Source: Alkaliphilus peptidifermentans DSM 18978
Lineage (GTDB): Bacteria > Bacillota > Clostridia > Peptostreptococcales > Natronincolaceae
NCBI RefSeq assembly: GCF_900101495.1
Contig: NZ_FMUS01000009.1
Span: 1-64,000, forward strand
Reading direction: 5' to 3'
Length of the DNA stretch: 64,000 nt
A program made the translations under genes and the position numbers. Below the pieces are notes generated by a model. The model saw only the letters and a program-made list of their open reading frames with translations, was not told where the DNA came from and did not search any database. Every line of letters begins with the position of its first letter. Positions within the stretch are counted from its first letter, which is position 1. Positions 10,634 through 19,433 of the stretch are shown piece by piece.

Positions 10634-10675
10634 GATTAGTGAAGTATAAAACTATTTGTTTGTTTTACATGTAAA

Positions 10676-10717
10676 ACGATAAAAAACAACGAGTACTAGA
10701 TCGTTGCCTTTTATCGT
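10676..10717 (-). terminator. Terminator after the exported coiled-coil gene
   Basis: Arms at 10676-10692 and 10701-10717 pair over 17 positions with an 8-nt loop. On the minus-strand RNA the two imperfect positions become G-U pairs, and TTTT follows. This assigns it to the 226-codon gene to the right, insulating it from the uvrB promoter. Confidence 0.75.
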
Positions 10718-10785
10718 ATATAGCTAGCTTTAATTTTTTTATTTACATGCAATTTATTAGTTTTTTAATTCAGGAACTAGAATTT

Positions 10786-11466
10786 TTAGTCTATTTTATA
10801 ATTACCGGTTTCTTTAATTTCTCTAATAAGCCTTTCCATTTCCCTGGCTTTGATTAATAATCTCTCTTCATGCTCCTTCAAAGTATCCCTTGCTTCCTCT
10901 CCAGTCAATATCTCTACTTCTGAGTTAGTAAATATGCTTTGATTTATCATTTGTTTTATTTCTACCTGCTCTATTCTATTACTTTTTATAAGGTCTTCAA
11001 TGCTCAATATTTCGAATGTTTTTCCATAAACACAGGTTTCTTCAATTATATTGGTACTCTCAGAACTTCGATTTTCATTAAATTTTCTATTTAGTGCTTC
11101 AATCTTCTTATTTAATTCGTCTTGCTTTTTAGACACTTCTGTAATAGCAATTGACTCAGCTTTCAGATGATCCAGTAAATGAATAAGCTCATCGATATTC
11201 TGTGTTTTAAACACCTCAAATTTCTTGTCTGATATTCCATTCAATTTTTCATTAATTTCTTTTTCTAAAACTTCTTGTTGAATAATCATTTCATTCATTA
11301 ATGCTTCATCATAGCTGGGGTGATTCTTTTCTTTGCAACTGTAGAAATTATTCTCTTTTTCGTCTCCATTATTATAGATAATGGCATCACTGGATAATGG
11401 TAACCACATTACAGATATCATTATTATTAAAAATATACTTTTAAGTTTAGTTTTCATATTAATCAT
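10786..11466 (-). CDS. Exported coiled-coil protein of unknown function
   Basis: 226 residues, not recognised. An N-terminal signal peptide or anchor is present (KTKLK then a hydrophobic run to about residue 27). The rest is rich in Glu, Lys, Ile and Leu and predicted to be mostly helical: coiled coil around residues 50-125 and again 185-225. A single Cys pair (Cys43, and one near 143) is seen but no enzymatic motif. The start could be the second ATG of MINMKTK. The gene follows ctpA in the same direction but is separated by a terminator, so it has its own promoter. Confidence 0.6.
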   Translation of the reverse strand: MINMKTKLKSIFLIIMISVMWLPLSSDAIIYNNGDEKENNFYSCKEKNHPSYDEALMNEMIIQQEVLEKEINEKLNGISDKKFEVFKTQNIDELIHLLDHLKAESIAITEVSKKQDELNKKIEALNRKFNENRSSESTNIIEETCVYGKTFEILSIEDLIKSNRIEQVEIKQMINQSIFTNSEVEILTGEEARDTLKEHEERLLIKAREMERLIREIKETGNYKID

Positions 11467-11637
11467 CCACTTTATATTATATTTATAGGTAAGTATCTTA
11501 CATAAAATTACAATAAATTAGCATTTACTGGCTCTCTTATACACAATTTACTTTATTTTACCATTTATACCTATTTTTTGTCAACTACATAACATTATTT
11601 CAATTAAGTTTTTAAATCAATATAGTTAATTCATAAA

Positions 11638-11677
11638 AAAGAGATAAACCCTTGTTAGTATTAGGATTTATCTCTTT
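11638..11677 (-). terminator. Terminator after ctpA
   Basis: AAAGAGATAAA (11638-11648) and TTTATCTCTTT (11667-11677) make a perfect 11-bp stem around an 18-nt loop just past the ctpA stop codon; on the minus strand the stem is followed by a T-rich stretch. Confidence 0.85.
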
Positions 11678-11710
11678 AAATTCGATAGCTCTTTATCTAG
11701 GTTTTAGTTT

Positions 11711-12928
11711 TTATTTAATCTTCTCCTTGATTACCTCAAGCGCCTTAATTAATTGTAAATCTTCACTTTTCTCTAGGTTATACTCTTCTTCTAATTCCTC
11801 TGGAAGCTCAACTACTATATGGGGTTCTATTCCTGTTCCATGTATATTTGTACCATTAGGGGTAAAATATTGTGCTATGGTATATTTGAATCCAGTACCA
11901 TCATTTAGTGGCTTCACCTGTTGAACCAGTGCCTTACCGAAGGTTGTTGTACCTATAATAGTACCTGCTTCACCATCCTTTATTGCACCTGCAAGGATTT
12001 CTGAAGCGCTTGCACTTCCCCCGTTTACAAGCATCACTAATGGATAGTTGATTGATTGTTTTTTTGATTTTTCTTCTTCCCTCACACCATGTCTGTCTTC
12101 GGTATATACGATTAATTGTTCTCCCAGAAGCATATCTGCAATTTTTATACATTGTGATAATAAACCACCTGGATTATTTCTCAAATCAAGGATTAGGGCT
12201 TCAATATTGCTTTTCTCAAGTTCATTAAGTTGCTCTTTAAAATCATCTGCTGTTTTTTCATCAAACATAGTAATTCTAATATATCCTATATTACCATCTA
12301 TTACTTCGGACTTAACAGTCTTTAATCTTATTTCTTCCCTTACGATGCTAACATTTATTAGATTAGATACACCATCTCTTCTTATAGCTAGGTTAACTGT
12401 TGTTCCTGGTTTTCCCTTCATTAGCTCAACAGCATATTCTAGCTTATCACCTGATATTGTAACATCATCAACAGTTACAATTCTATCTCCGGTTCTAAGT
12501 CCTGCTCTTTCACCTGGGGTATCTTCAATTGGTGAAACTACTGTTACAAATCCGTCATCTCCCGGGGTAACAATCACTCCAATACCACCATAGGAGCCAG
12601 AAGTACGTGTCATTAGCTCTTTAAATTCCTTTAGACTCATGTAATTGGTATATGGGTCACCTATACTATCAAACATTCCTTTAATTGCACCCTCTATTAA
12701 TTCCTCTTCATCTAGCTCTTGATAGTAATTCTTCATAAGATAATCATTTAAACTAAATAGCTTGCCATATTTATTCTTCATTTCATTATAGTATTCATAG
12801 GTATCTTCTGATACTACTACCTTTTGACCTAGTCTTATTGCAATTACATTACCTACTGTAACATTTAAAGCTGTTGTCAGTAATACAATAATAATAGCCC
12901 CAATTATAGCACTTCTTTTACTTATCAT
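11711..12928 (-). CDS. ctpA: Carboxy-terminal processing serine protease (S41), CtpA-type
   Basis: 405 residues. An N-terminal membrane anchor (about residues 6-28) places the enzyme outside the membrane. A PDZ domain follows (about 105-195, with the SYGGIGVIV stretch and GLRTGDRIVTVDD), then the S41 catalytic domain with the nucleophile in NGGSASASE and the general-base Lys in TFGKALVQ about 25 residues later. Such proteases trim exported or wall-bound proteins. AAAGGGGAGAATTTA precedes the ATG. The order ftsE-ftsX-M23 hydrolase-ctpA recurs in Clostridia and suggests work on cell-wall hydrolases, though a terminator separates ctpA from the M23 gene. Confidence 0.93.
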   Translation of the reverse strand: MISKRSAIIGAIIIVLLTTALNVTVGNVIAIRLGQKVVVSEDTYEYYNEMKNKYGKLFSLNDYLMKNYYQELDEEELIEGAIKGMFDSIGDPYTNYMSLKEFKELMTRTSGSYGGIGVIVTPGDDGFVTVVSPIEDTPGERAGLRTGDRIVTVDDVTISGDKLEYAVELMKGKPGTTVNLAIRRDGVSNLINVSIVREEIRLKTVKSEVIDGNIGYIRITMFDEKTADDFKEQLNELEKSNIEALILDLRNNPGGLLSQCIKIADMLLGEQLIVYTEDRHGVREEEKSKKQSINYPLVMLVNGGSASASEILAGAIKDGEAGTIIGTTTFGKALVQQVKPLNDGTGFKYTIAQYFTPNGTNIHGTGIEPHIVVELPEELEEEYNLEKSEDLQLIKALEVIKEKIK

Positions 12929-13078
12929 TAAATTCTCCCCTTTGGCTGAATAAACAAGATTTTATTTCCTTATATATAGCTTATTAAAATTAATTATAAC
13001 ATATACTTTTACTAGTAATAAAATCTTTTCATAAAGAGTTTGCTATTCACTAGTTTGTACTATATATTAATTCATATA

Positions 13079-13110
13079 CTAAAGCCAGAAGATTCTTCTT
13101 CTGGCTTTAG
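13079..13110 (-). terminator. Terminator after the M23 hydrolase gene
   Basis: A 14-bp perfect stem, CTAAAGCCAGAAGA paired with TCTTCTGGCTTTAG, loop TTCT, lies 17 bases beyond the M23 stop codon. It is followed by a T-rich run on both strands. Confidence 0.9.
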
Positions 13111-13126
13111 GTTAATTTCTATTTAA

Positions 13127-14257
13127 TTAATTGCGCTTTACATATGATGTGGGATCTACGTATTTACCATCTTCTCTTACCTCAAAATGAAGATGTGGTC
13201 CTGTTGATAGGCCGGTACTACCAGCTTCAGCTATTTTTTGTCCCCCATTAACCTCATCCCCTTCTGATACATCAAGCTTAGAGTTATGGGCATATAGGGT
13301 TGTTACATCTCCGCCGTGGTCAATAATTACAGTTTTTCCATAGCCACCTAAATCTCCAGCAAATATCACAGTTCCCATACCAGCTGCAATTATTTCTGTT
13401 CCAGTTGGTGCTGGAATATCAATTCCTGAGTGGAAGCGTGTCCCCCCTAATATAGGATGAACTCTATTTCCATAGGGAGAAGAAACTCTAGTATGACCTG
13501 GTACAGGCCATTGCATTTCTCCAGCTATATATTCTCCATCAGAAGTCTTTCTCCTAATCTCATCAGCAATCTCATTTGCTTGCCTTTCTAGTCTATCTTC
13601 CATATCTGATAATGCTTTTCTATTTGTTAGTAGTTCTCTTCGTTTTCCCTCCTGTTGTCCACGAGAAACAACAAGTTGCTCTTTTTTATCTTCAACATTG
13701 TTCTTTAATGAAATAAGCTGAGCCTTTTCATTTTCCAGCTTGACTTTTCCGTCTTCGATCTTATTTCTTTCAATTTCAAGAAATTTAAGAAGGTCTACAT
13801 CATGCTGTACTATTTTCTTTATCATATCAAGATTACTTAATAGCTCAGGGAAGCTTCGGGAGCTTAAAAGTACTTCTGCATATCCAATGTTTCCATTCTT
13901 ATACATAACATTCAATCTCGACCCCAATAAGTCTTGCTTTTGATCGATATTTTCTTCTGCTTCTATGAGTTCACCTGTTATAATGTCGATTTTCTTTTCT
14001 GTTGTACCTATTTCACTTCCTAAGACTTTTATTTCTTTTTCAGTCTTATCTATTATTAAATCATACTCTTGTATTTGGAGAGCTATTTTACCTAATTCGT
14101 CAGTCATTCTTTTCTGCTCTGCTCGATTTTTCTCTAGATTTCTATTGGTTTCTGCCAATTCTTTTTGTAAGGTATCTGTATCATTAGAATAAGCAGCTAA
14201 TGTAGATATGATTACGGTAACCATAATTATAAACAATATAATTTTTCTTCTTTTCAT
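13127..14257 (-). CDS. EnvC/PcsB-type murein hydrolase: coiled coil plus M23 peptidase domain
   Basis: 376 residues from the ATG that follows GGGGAGGTGCCTTG (an upstream in-frame TTG is less likely). Signal peptide to about residue 24, long coiled coil about 28-235, then an M23/LytM domain at about 255-370. The zinc-site motifs are intact: HxxxD in FHSGIDIP and HxH in GPHLHFEVR. It lies 18 bases after ftsX. By family precedent FtsEX holds the coiled coil of such proteins across the membrane and ATP hydrolysis opens the hydrolase. The intact active site means it can cut peptidoglycan itself, unlike E. coli EnvC. Confidence 0.93.
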   Translation of the reverse strand: MKRRKIILFIIMVTVIISTLAAYSNDTDTLQKELAETNRNLEKNRAEQKRMTDELGKIALQIQEYDLIIDKTEKEIKVLGSEIGTTEKKIDIITGELIEAEENIDQKQDLLGSRLNVMYKNGNIGYAEVLLSSRSFPELLSNLDMIKKIVQHDVDLLKFLEIERNKIEDGKVKLENEKAQLISLKNNVEDKKEQLVVSRGQQEGKRRELLTNRKALSDMEDRLERQANEIADEIRRKTSDGEYIAGEMQWPVPGHTRVSSPYGNRVHPILGGTRFHSGIDIPAPTGTEIIAAGMGTVIFAGDLGGYGKTVIIDHGGDVTTLYAHNSKLDVSEGDEVNGGQKIAEAGSTGLSTGPHLHFEVREDGKYVDPTSYVKRN

Positions 14258-14275
14258 CAAGGCACCTCCCCAAAA

Positions 14276-15172
14276 CTAAACCCTTAAATGCTTTCTTAAG
14301 GATACTATACTCCCAAGGGCTCCAACCCCTGAGCCTATTACAATAAACATAATAATTGTCGTATTCATCATTTGACCTATAGGAATCAAGTAAGCACTAA
14401 ACACTACTGTAAATTGATTTGAAATAGCACTATAAGCATAGTTATAGCCATAGTAGGTGATTAACAATGCAATAATTGCTCCCAACAAGCCAAGTATAAT
14501 ACCCTCTAAAATGAAGGGCCATCTGATAAACCAGTTGGTAGCACCAACATATTTCATAATATTTATTTCTTGTCTTCTAGCATTTAAAGCCAATCGAATT
14601 GTATTTGATATAATAAACATTGCAATCAGAATTAAAACAAGAATTAAAGCTAATCCTACAGTTTTTATGAATGAAGCAATCCCCAATAGAGTATCTATAA
14701 TTTCTTGATGGTACTTTATCATATCAATACCATCGATTGTTGCAAGCTCTCCCACAACAAACTCTGCCCTATCTATAGAATTTAAATATATAATATAGGA
14801 ATTTGGAAGATAATTTTCTTCCAGGGTATCAAGTAAATACCCCTGTTCTCCCCAGCTCTCCTTCATGTTAAGTAGCGCTTGCTCCTTCGATTCATATTCT
14901 ATACGATTTACGTCATTAATTTTAAGAATACTATTTCCAATTTCGGAAATCTTCTGTTGACTAATATCTTCCTCTAGAAAAACCTGTATTGTGTCAAATT
15001 GCATTTGAGCTAAATCTGCCACATTGTTAATATTTAAGACTAAAGTTATTATTAAGCCTAATATCATTAGTGAAGCTGCAACTGAACTAATAGACGCTAG
15101 ACTCATATTTTTATTTCTCCAAAGGCCTGTAAATCCTTGATTAAACATATATCTTACTGTTCTAATCTTCAT
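14276..15172 (-). CDS. ftsX: Cell-division ABC transporter-like permease FtsX
   Basis: 298 residues from the ATG overlapping the ftsE stop codon by 11 bases; AAAGGGGGGC lies 9 bases upstream of this ATG. Upstream in-frame starts would lengthen the cytoplasmic tail without a better binding site. Topology is typical: a membrane segment near residues 25-50, a large extracellular loop (about 50-165), then three C-terminal membrane segments. Residues such as RLALNARRQEINIMKYVGAT mark the FtsX/MacB permease fold. It does not transport but relays FtsE ATPase activity to the extracellular murein hydrolase encoded next. Confidence 0.95.
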   Translation of the reverse strand: MKIRTVRYMFNQGFTGLWRNKNMSLASISSVAASLMILGLIITLVLNINNVADLAQMQFDTIQVFLEEDISQQKISEIGNSILKINDVNRIEYESKEQALLNMKESWGEQGYLLDTLEENYLPNSYIIYLNSIDRAEFVVGELATIDGIDMIKYHQEIIDTLLGIASFIKTVGLALILVLILIAMFIISNTIRLALNARRQEINIMKYVGATNWFIRWPFILEGIILGLLGAIIALLITYYGYNYAYSAISNQFTVVFSAYLIPIGQMMNTTIIMFIVIGSGVGALGSIVSLRKHLRV

Positions 15173-15848
15173 AGCCATATGCCCCCCTTTGCTGATCACG
15201 TACAACTCTGCCTTTTTCTAGGGCAATAACCCGTTGCTGCATCATATCAACAATGTCCTTGGCATGGGTGGCCATAAGAACAGTAGTTCCTCTTCGGTTA
15301 ATCTGCCTTAAAACCTTCATGATTTCCCATGCAGTTTCAGGGTCAAGATTTCCTGTCGGTTCATCTGCTATAAGTATAGAAGGATTATTAACAATAGCCC
15401 TTGCTATCGAAACTCTTTGCTTTTCTCCACCAGATAGCTGATGGGGATATTGTGCTGCACGATCGCTTAGACCAACCATCCCCAGTATCATTGGTACCTG
15501 GCGACGAATTTCCTTTGAGGATGCCTCAATAATTTGCATTGCAAATGCTACATTTTCATAAACTGTTTTATTGGGTAATAACCTAAAGTCCTGAAATACT
15601 ACTCCAATGGTTCTTCTTAAATATGGTATTTTACGTGTAGACAGCTTTGTTATATTTTGCTCTCCAACATAAATTGTACCTTCTGTAGGTTCTTCTTCCT
15701 TAAGCAGTATCTTTAGGAAAGTAGACTTTCCTGCTCCACTGGGACCCACTAAAAACACAAAATCTCCCTTTTCAATTTTAAAGTTTATATTAGTTAATGC
15801 TTGTATCCCTTTGGGATAAACCTTGCTAATATTTTTCATTTCAATCAA
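15162..15848 (-). CDS. ftsE: Cell-division ATP-binding protein FtsE
   Basis: 228 residues. I place the start at a TTG (15848-15846) because AGGAG at 15862-15858 sits 9 bases before it; the product then begins MIEMKNISKVYPKG like other FtsE proteins. The upstream ATG at 15872 would sit upstream of this site. Seen: Walker A GPSGAGKST, Q-loop VVFQDFRLLP, signature LSGGEKQR, Walker B ILIADEPTGNLD. It powers FtsX to activate peptidoglycan cleavage. First gene of the ftsE-ftsX-M23 unit, divergent from the cyclo-ligase gene. Confidence 0.95.
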   Translation of the reverse strand: MIEMKNISKVYPKGIQALTNINFKIEKGDFVFLVGPSGAGKSTFLKILLKEEEPTEGTIYVGEQNITKLSTRKIPYLRRTIGVVFQDFRLLPNKTVYENVAFAMQIIEASSKEIRRQVPMILGMVGLSDRAAQYPHQLSGGEKQRVSIARAIVNNPSILIADEPTGNLDPETAWEIMKVLRQINRRGTTVLMATHAKDIVDMMQQRVIALEKGRVVRDQQRGAYGYED

Positions 15849-16108
15849 ATTTATCAACTCCTGAACACACATTATTTTATTTCGACATTAAAACATAATT
15901 TCCTGCTTTTACTGGTATAAAAACATGGTAAATTATTACTATTTGTTATTTGCTGACGTATAAAAAAGGATTTAGTTCCTTATACTAATTTCTTATATAA
16001 TATCACTTTTCTATTATAACAATAGTCGACATGTGAATTCAATTGAATTGATTACCAAAATTCTGTTACAATTACATTACAAAGTAATGTCAGGAGGTTA
16101 TTAAGATT

Positions 16109-16681
16109 ATGAAGGACTCACTAAGAAAAACCATCTTAAATAAAAGAGAAGCATTATCATCGAATTTTGTTGATAGTAATAGTAAATTAATTATTAAGAC
16201 TCTATTTGAATCAGACTTCTATAAGGATGCCCATAATGTGATGCTTTTTGTATCTTTCCGCAATGAAGTAAATACCTATGAAATAATTCAGGATTTATTT
16301 TTGAAGAATAAAAGAGTCTTTGTTCCATTAACAAACCCCAAAACAAAGGAATTATCTGTTTGTGAGATAAAGGATTATCATAATGACCTTGAGTTAGGGC
16401 ACTTTGGGGTATTGGAGCCAAAAAAAGAAGCCCTCAGGCTTGTGTCTCCAACAATTCTTGATTTAATTATTGTACCTGGATTGGTATTTGATGAGAGGGG
16501 TTACCGTATTGGATATGGTGCTGGCTACTATGATAGGTTTCTATCTGGCCTGCCACAGGTAACTACTGTGTCATTGGCATTTGAAATGCAAATGGTGGAA
16601 TCTGTGCCTAATGATGATTATGACATTCCAGTTAAGTATATTATCACAGAAAAAAGATTTATTAAAGCATCGAAGGAATGA
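16109..16681 (+). CDS. 5-formyltetrahydrofolate cyclo-ligase
   Basis: 190 residues, normal length. It converts 5-formyl-THF to 5,10-methenyl-THF with ATP. The family signature GYGAGYYDRFLSGL is present near residues 132-145, preceded by the VPGLVFDERGYRIG stretch that forms the nucleotide and folate site, and the N-terminal Lys/Arg region (SLRKTILNKREAL) is conserved. TCAGGAGGTTATTAAGATT precedes the ATG. It is a single plus-strand gene divergent from ftsE. The assignment is firm by motif; a role outside one-carbon salvage is not indicated. Confidence 0.95.
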   Translation: MKDSLRKTILNKREALSSNFVDSNSKLIIKTLFESDFYKDAHNVMLFVSFRNEVNTYEIIQDLFLKNKRVFVPLTNPKTKELSVCEIKDYHNDLELGHFGVLEPKKEALRLVSPTILDLIIVPGLVFDERGYRIGYGAGYYDRFLSGLPQVTTVSLAFEMQMVESVPNDDYDIPVKYIITEKRFIKASKE

Positions 16682-16843
16682 TTAAATTGAAAATTTAAAG
16701 TTGAAAATTGAAATGATAGAACATTAAAACGAAAGGTTTCTTATTTATAATTAGTAACGGGCGGACATAAGAATCGTCCGCCCCTATAATTGTATTTTTT
16801 TTTCTCATTCAACATTTAACATTCAACATTAACCTTCAACCTT
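16681..16843. repeat. Inverted array of TTGAAAATT-type repeats around a GC-rich hairpin
   Basis: Left side (about 16684-16715) repeats AAATTGAAAATTTAAAGTTG; right side (16805-16842) carries the complement-like CATTCAACATTTAACATTCAAC. Between them a GC-rich hairpin, GGGCGGAC (16759-16766) with GTCCGCCC (16776-16783) and a 9-nt loop, stands out in AT-rich DNA. On the plus strand T-runs begin about 14 bases after the hairpin, so it may also terminate the cyclo-ligase transcript. Confidence 0.7.
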
Positions 16844-16873
16844 ATAAAGCTTTTTTAATACTTAGTTTTACTT

Positions 16874-19276
16874 TTATTCTTTTAGTTTAGATTCCTTTTC
16901 TTTTTGATATATCTGATTAAGCTTTTTAGCTACAAGATAGTTAATGCTCCCTTCAGGATACCTACCGGCGTCATCCTTTATACCTGCTGGGATACCCGTT
17001 AAAATCTCAATCCCTTCATCTACATGTCCAATAGCATATATATGAAATTCATTATTTTTGACAGCGTCGATTACATCCTGCTTTAGCATTAGATTTTTGA
17101 TGTTTTGCTTTGGAATAATAACCCCCTGATTACCTGTTAATCCTTTAAACTTACAAACATCAAAAAAACCTTCAATTTTTTCATTAACCCCACCAATCGG
17201 TTGTATTTCTCCTTTTTGATTAACGGAGCCTGTAACAGCCATATCTTGTCTAATTGGTACCTCTGCAATACTTGATAGTATAGCATATAGCTCCGTACTT
17301 GAAGCGCTGTCTCCATCGATCATAGAATAGTTTTGCTCAAAGCTTATGCTTACAGATAGTGACATTGGTTGTTCTTGGGCAAACTTACAACCAAGGTATC
17401 CACTTAGGATAAGAACTCCCTTATCATGTATGCTCCCACTTTTCCTAACTTCTCTTTCAATGTTAATTATTCCAGGTTTGCCTTGATAAGTAGACACAGT
17501 GATTCGACTGGGTTTACCAAAGCTATATTCACCATTGCCCATTACCACCAAGCCATTAATTTGCCCTATTTTTTCACCATCAACGTCCAAAAGCAGGTTG
17601 CCTTCCTTAAACATTTCATTAAGCTTCTCTTCATATTTACTATTTCTATAGATTTTTTGCTGAATTGCCTTTTCTACATCTTCCTTTGTAACATATTCAT
17701 GATTGTTTACCTCTGCCCATGCTTCTGCCTCATATAGAACTTCTACAAATTGATTAAAACGAGAGGTTAGCTTTTCTTGGTGATCTGCTAATCTGGAGCT
17801 ATATTCCATCATCCGTGCAACAGCAGTCTTGTCGAAATGTTTCATATCTTCTTTCTGACAATGCTTTGCAATAAACATTGCCATTCGATATATATTTTCC
17901 TTATCCTTTGACATTTCAATATCAAAATCAGCCATAATTTTGAAAAGTTTTCTGAAGTCTTCATCCATTTCATATAGCATCCTGTACATATATGAATCGC
18001 CAATTAAAATTACCTTTAGATTTAGAGGAATAGCTTCTGGCTTTATGGTTGAGGTTACAATATAACCCATGTTTTTACTCAAGGATTCAATGTTTATTTC
18101 ACCAGTTTTTAATGCCCTCTTCAAGGATTCCCACGCATAGGGCTGAGACAAAACCTCTTTTATATTAAGAATTAAAAAACCTCCATTAGCTGTATGAAGT
18201 GCTCCTGCTTTAATTTGAGTGAAATCTGTCTTTAATGCACCCATCTCATTACGATACTCTATGGCTCCTAAAATATTAGCAAAGGTGGGATTTGCTTCAT
18301 TTATAATAGGTGCATGCTTTAGTTCTGAATTATTAATGAAAAGATTCACCTTATATCTATTAAAAAAATTCTCATCATTTTTCATTTGCATCATTAGAAG
18401 CTGTTGTGCTTCATCTTCATTATTAACTTTATTGAATTTTGATATATTATCAACAACATCCTGTTCAATCTGATTAATATATTCCACAATGTTATCGCGA
18501 TGCCCATATCTTTGTAGAAGCTTTTTTATGAAGTAATTGATAACGCTATACCCTATATCTTCATCCAGCTTTCTAATACGGAGTCGCATCTCCTCCTCTA
18601 AACCCTTCAATTGATTAAAAATTTCAATTGTTTCTAAACTTAATTGATTTGATTGTTCTCTTAATCTTTCCATTTCTGAAATAGGTAGACTGGAATACTC
18701 CTCCTGTTTCATCGGTCTACCTTCTATCAACGGTACTGTAACCAATCCCTGCTCAGATTCCTTAAATATAAAGCCAAATTGTTTTGCCTTATCATTTAGT
18801 TTCAGAATAATGTTTTGATTTAACTCTTGAAATTCTCGAAAAACTTCATTTTTTTGTGTTTCATATTCTGCACCGAGGAAGGCTACTGGTATTTCTTTCC
18901 TTAGCTGCTCAATTACACCCTCAATTTCCTTCTTAAATTGTATTGCTAAGCCTGCCTCCATATTAAGAGCCTTTGGCTTATCTGGATTCTTAAAGTTATA
19001 AACATATACCCAATCGTCTGGAATAGGCATTTCTTCAGCTAGCTTTTCAGTTATTGAATTTGCATAGCTGCTTCTACCAGTTCCACTTAATCCAGCAATA
19101 TAAATGTTATAGCCCTTTTTTTTCATTCTTAATCCAAAGTCTAAGGCTTCAACTGCACGGTCTTGACCAATGATTCCCTTTAATGGCTTTAAGTCAGCTG
19201 TAGTATTAAAATCAAAACCTTCAATTTTACATGGACTTGTCAATCTTTCTGGTGCTAATCGCAATTGATTAATCAT
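16874..19276 (-). CDS. Lon-like ATP-dependent protease (AAA_32 / Lon C-terminal family)
   Basis: 800 residues. It belongs to the second bacterial Lon lineage lacking the classic Lon N domain. Walker A-like GLSGTGRSS lies near residue 60; a long helical insert (about 130-330) precedes the ATPase core. The C-terminal peptidase has the catalytic Ser in DGDSASST and the Lys in GGVNEKIEG exactly 43 residues later, as in E. coli Lon Ser679/Lys722. Cytoplasmic protein turnover is expected; substrates are unknown. AAAGGGGGGAGCAAA precedes the ATG. It stands alone, upstream of no other minus-strand gene before the plus-strand cyclo-ligase. Confidence 0.92.
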   Translation of the reverse strand: MINQLRLAPERLTSPCKIEGFDFNTTADLKPLKGIIGQDRAVEALDFGLRMKKKGYNIYIAGLSGTGRSSYANSITEKLAEEMPIPDDWVYVYNFKNPDKPKALNMEAGLAIQFKKEIEGVIEQLRKEIPVAFLGAEYETQKNEVFREFQELNQNIILKLNDKAKQFGFIFKESEQGLVTVPLIEGRPMKQEEYSSLPISEMERLREQSNQLSLETIEIFNQLKGLEEEMRLRIRKLDEDIGYSVINYFIKKLLQRYGHRDNIVEYINQIEQDVVDNISKFNKVNNEDEAQQLLMMQMKNDENFFNRYKVNLFINNSELKHAPIINEANPTFANILGAIEYRNEMGALKTDFTQIKAGALHTANGGFLILNIKEVLSQPYAWESLKRALKTGEINIESLSKNMGYIVTSTIKPEAIPLNLKVILIGDSYMYRMLYEMDEDFRKLFKIMADFDIEMSKDKENIYRMAMFIAKHCQKEDMKHFDKTAVARMMEYSSRLADHQEKLTSRFNQFVEVLYEAEAWAEVNNHEYVTKEDVEKAIQQKIYRNSKYEEKLNEMFKEGNLLLDVDGEKIGQINGLVVMGNGEYSFGKPSRITVSTYQGKPGIINIEREVRKSGSIHDKGVLILSGYLGCKFAQEQPMSLSVSISFEQNYSMIDGDSASSTELYAILSSIAEVPIRQDMAVTGSVNQKGEIQPIGGVNEKIEGFFDVCKFKGLTGNQGVIIPKQNIKNLMLKQDVIDAVKNNEFHIYAIGHVDEGIEILTGIPAGIKDDAGRYPEGSINYLVAKKLNQIYQKEKESKLKE

Positions 19277-19387
19277 TTTGCTCCCCCCTTTAGTACTTAC
19301 TTCATATATACCTATTTTATTTTCTTTTAATTAAAAAATACAGTGTTTTTTATTTTATAAGACTCCTTCAATTGACATAAATAAAAT

Positions 19388-19420
19388 ACACTCCTGCAAG
19401 GGCAAGGCTTACAGAAGTGT
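19388..19420 (-). terminator. Terminator after the LysM protein gene
   Basis: Arms 19388-19400 and 19408-19420 pair over 13 positions; on the minus-strand RNA the two mismatches are G-U pairs. The stem is followed by a T-rich run toward lower coordinates, just past the stop codon of the LysM gene. Confidence 0.8.
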
Positions 19421-19433
19421 CTTTTCAATAGAT

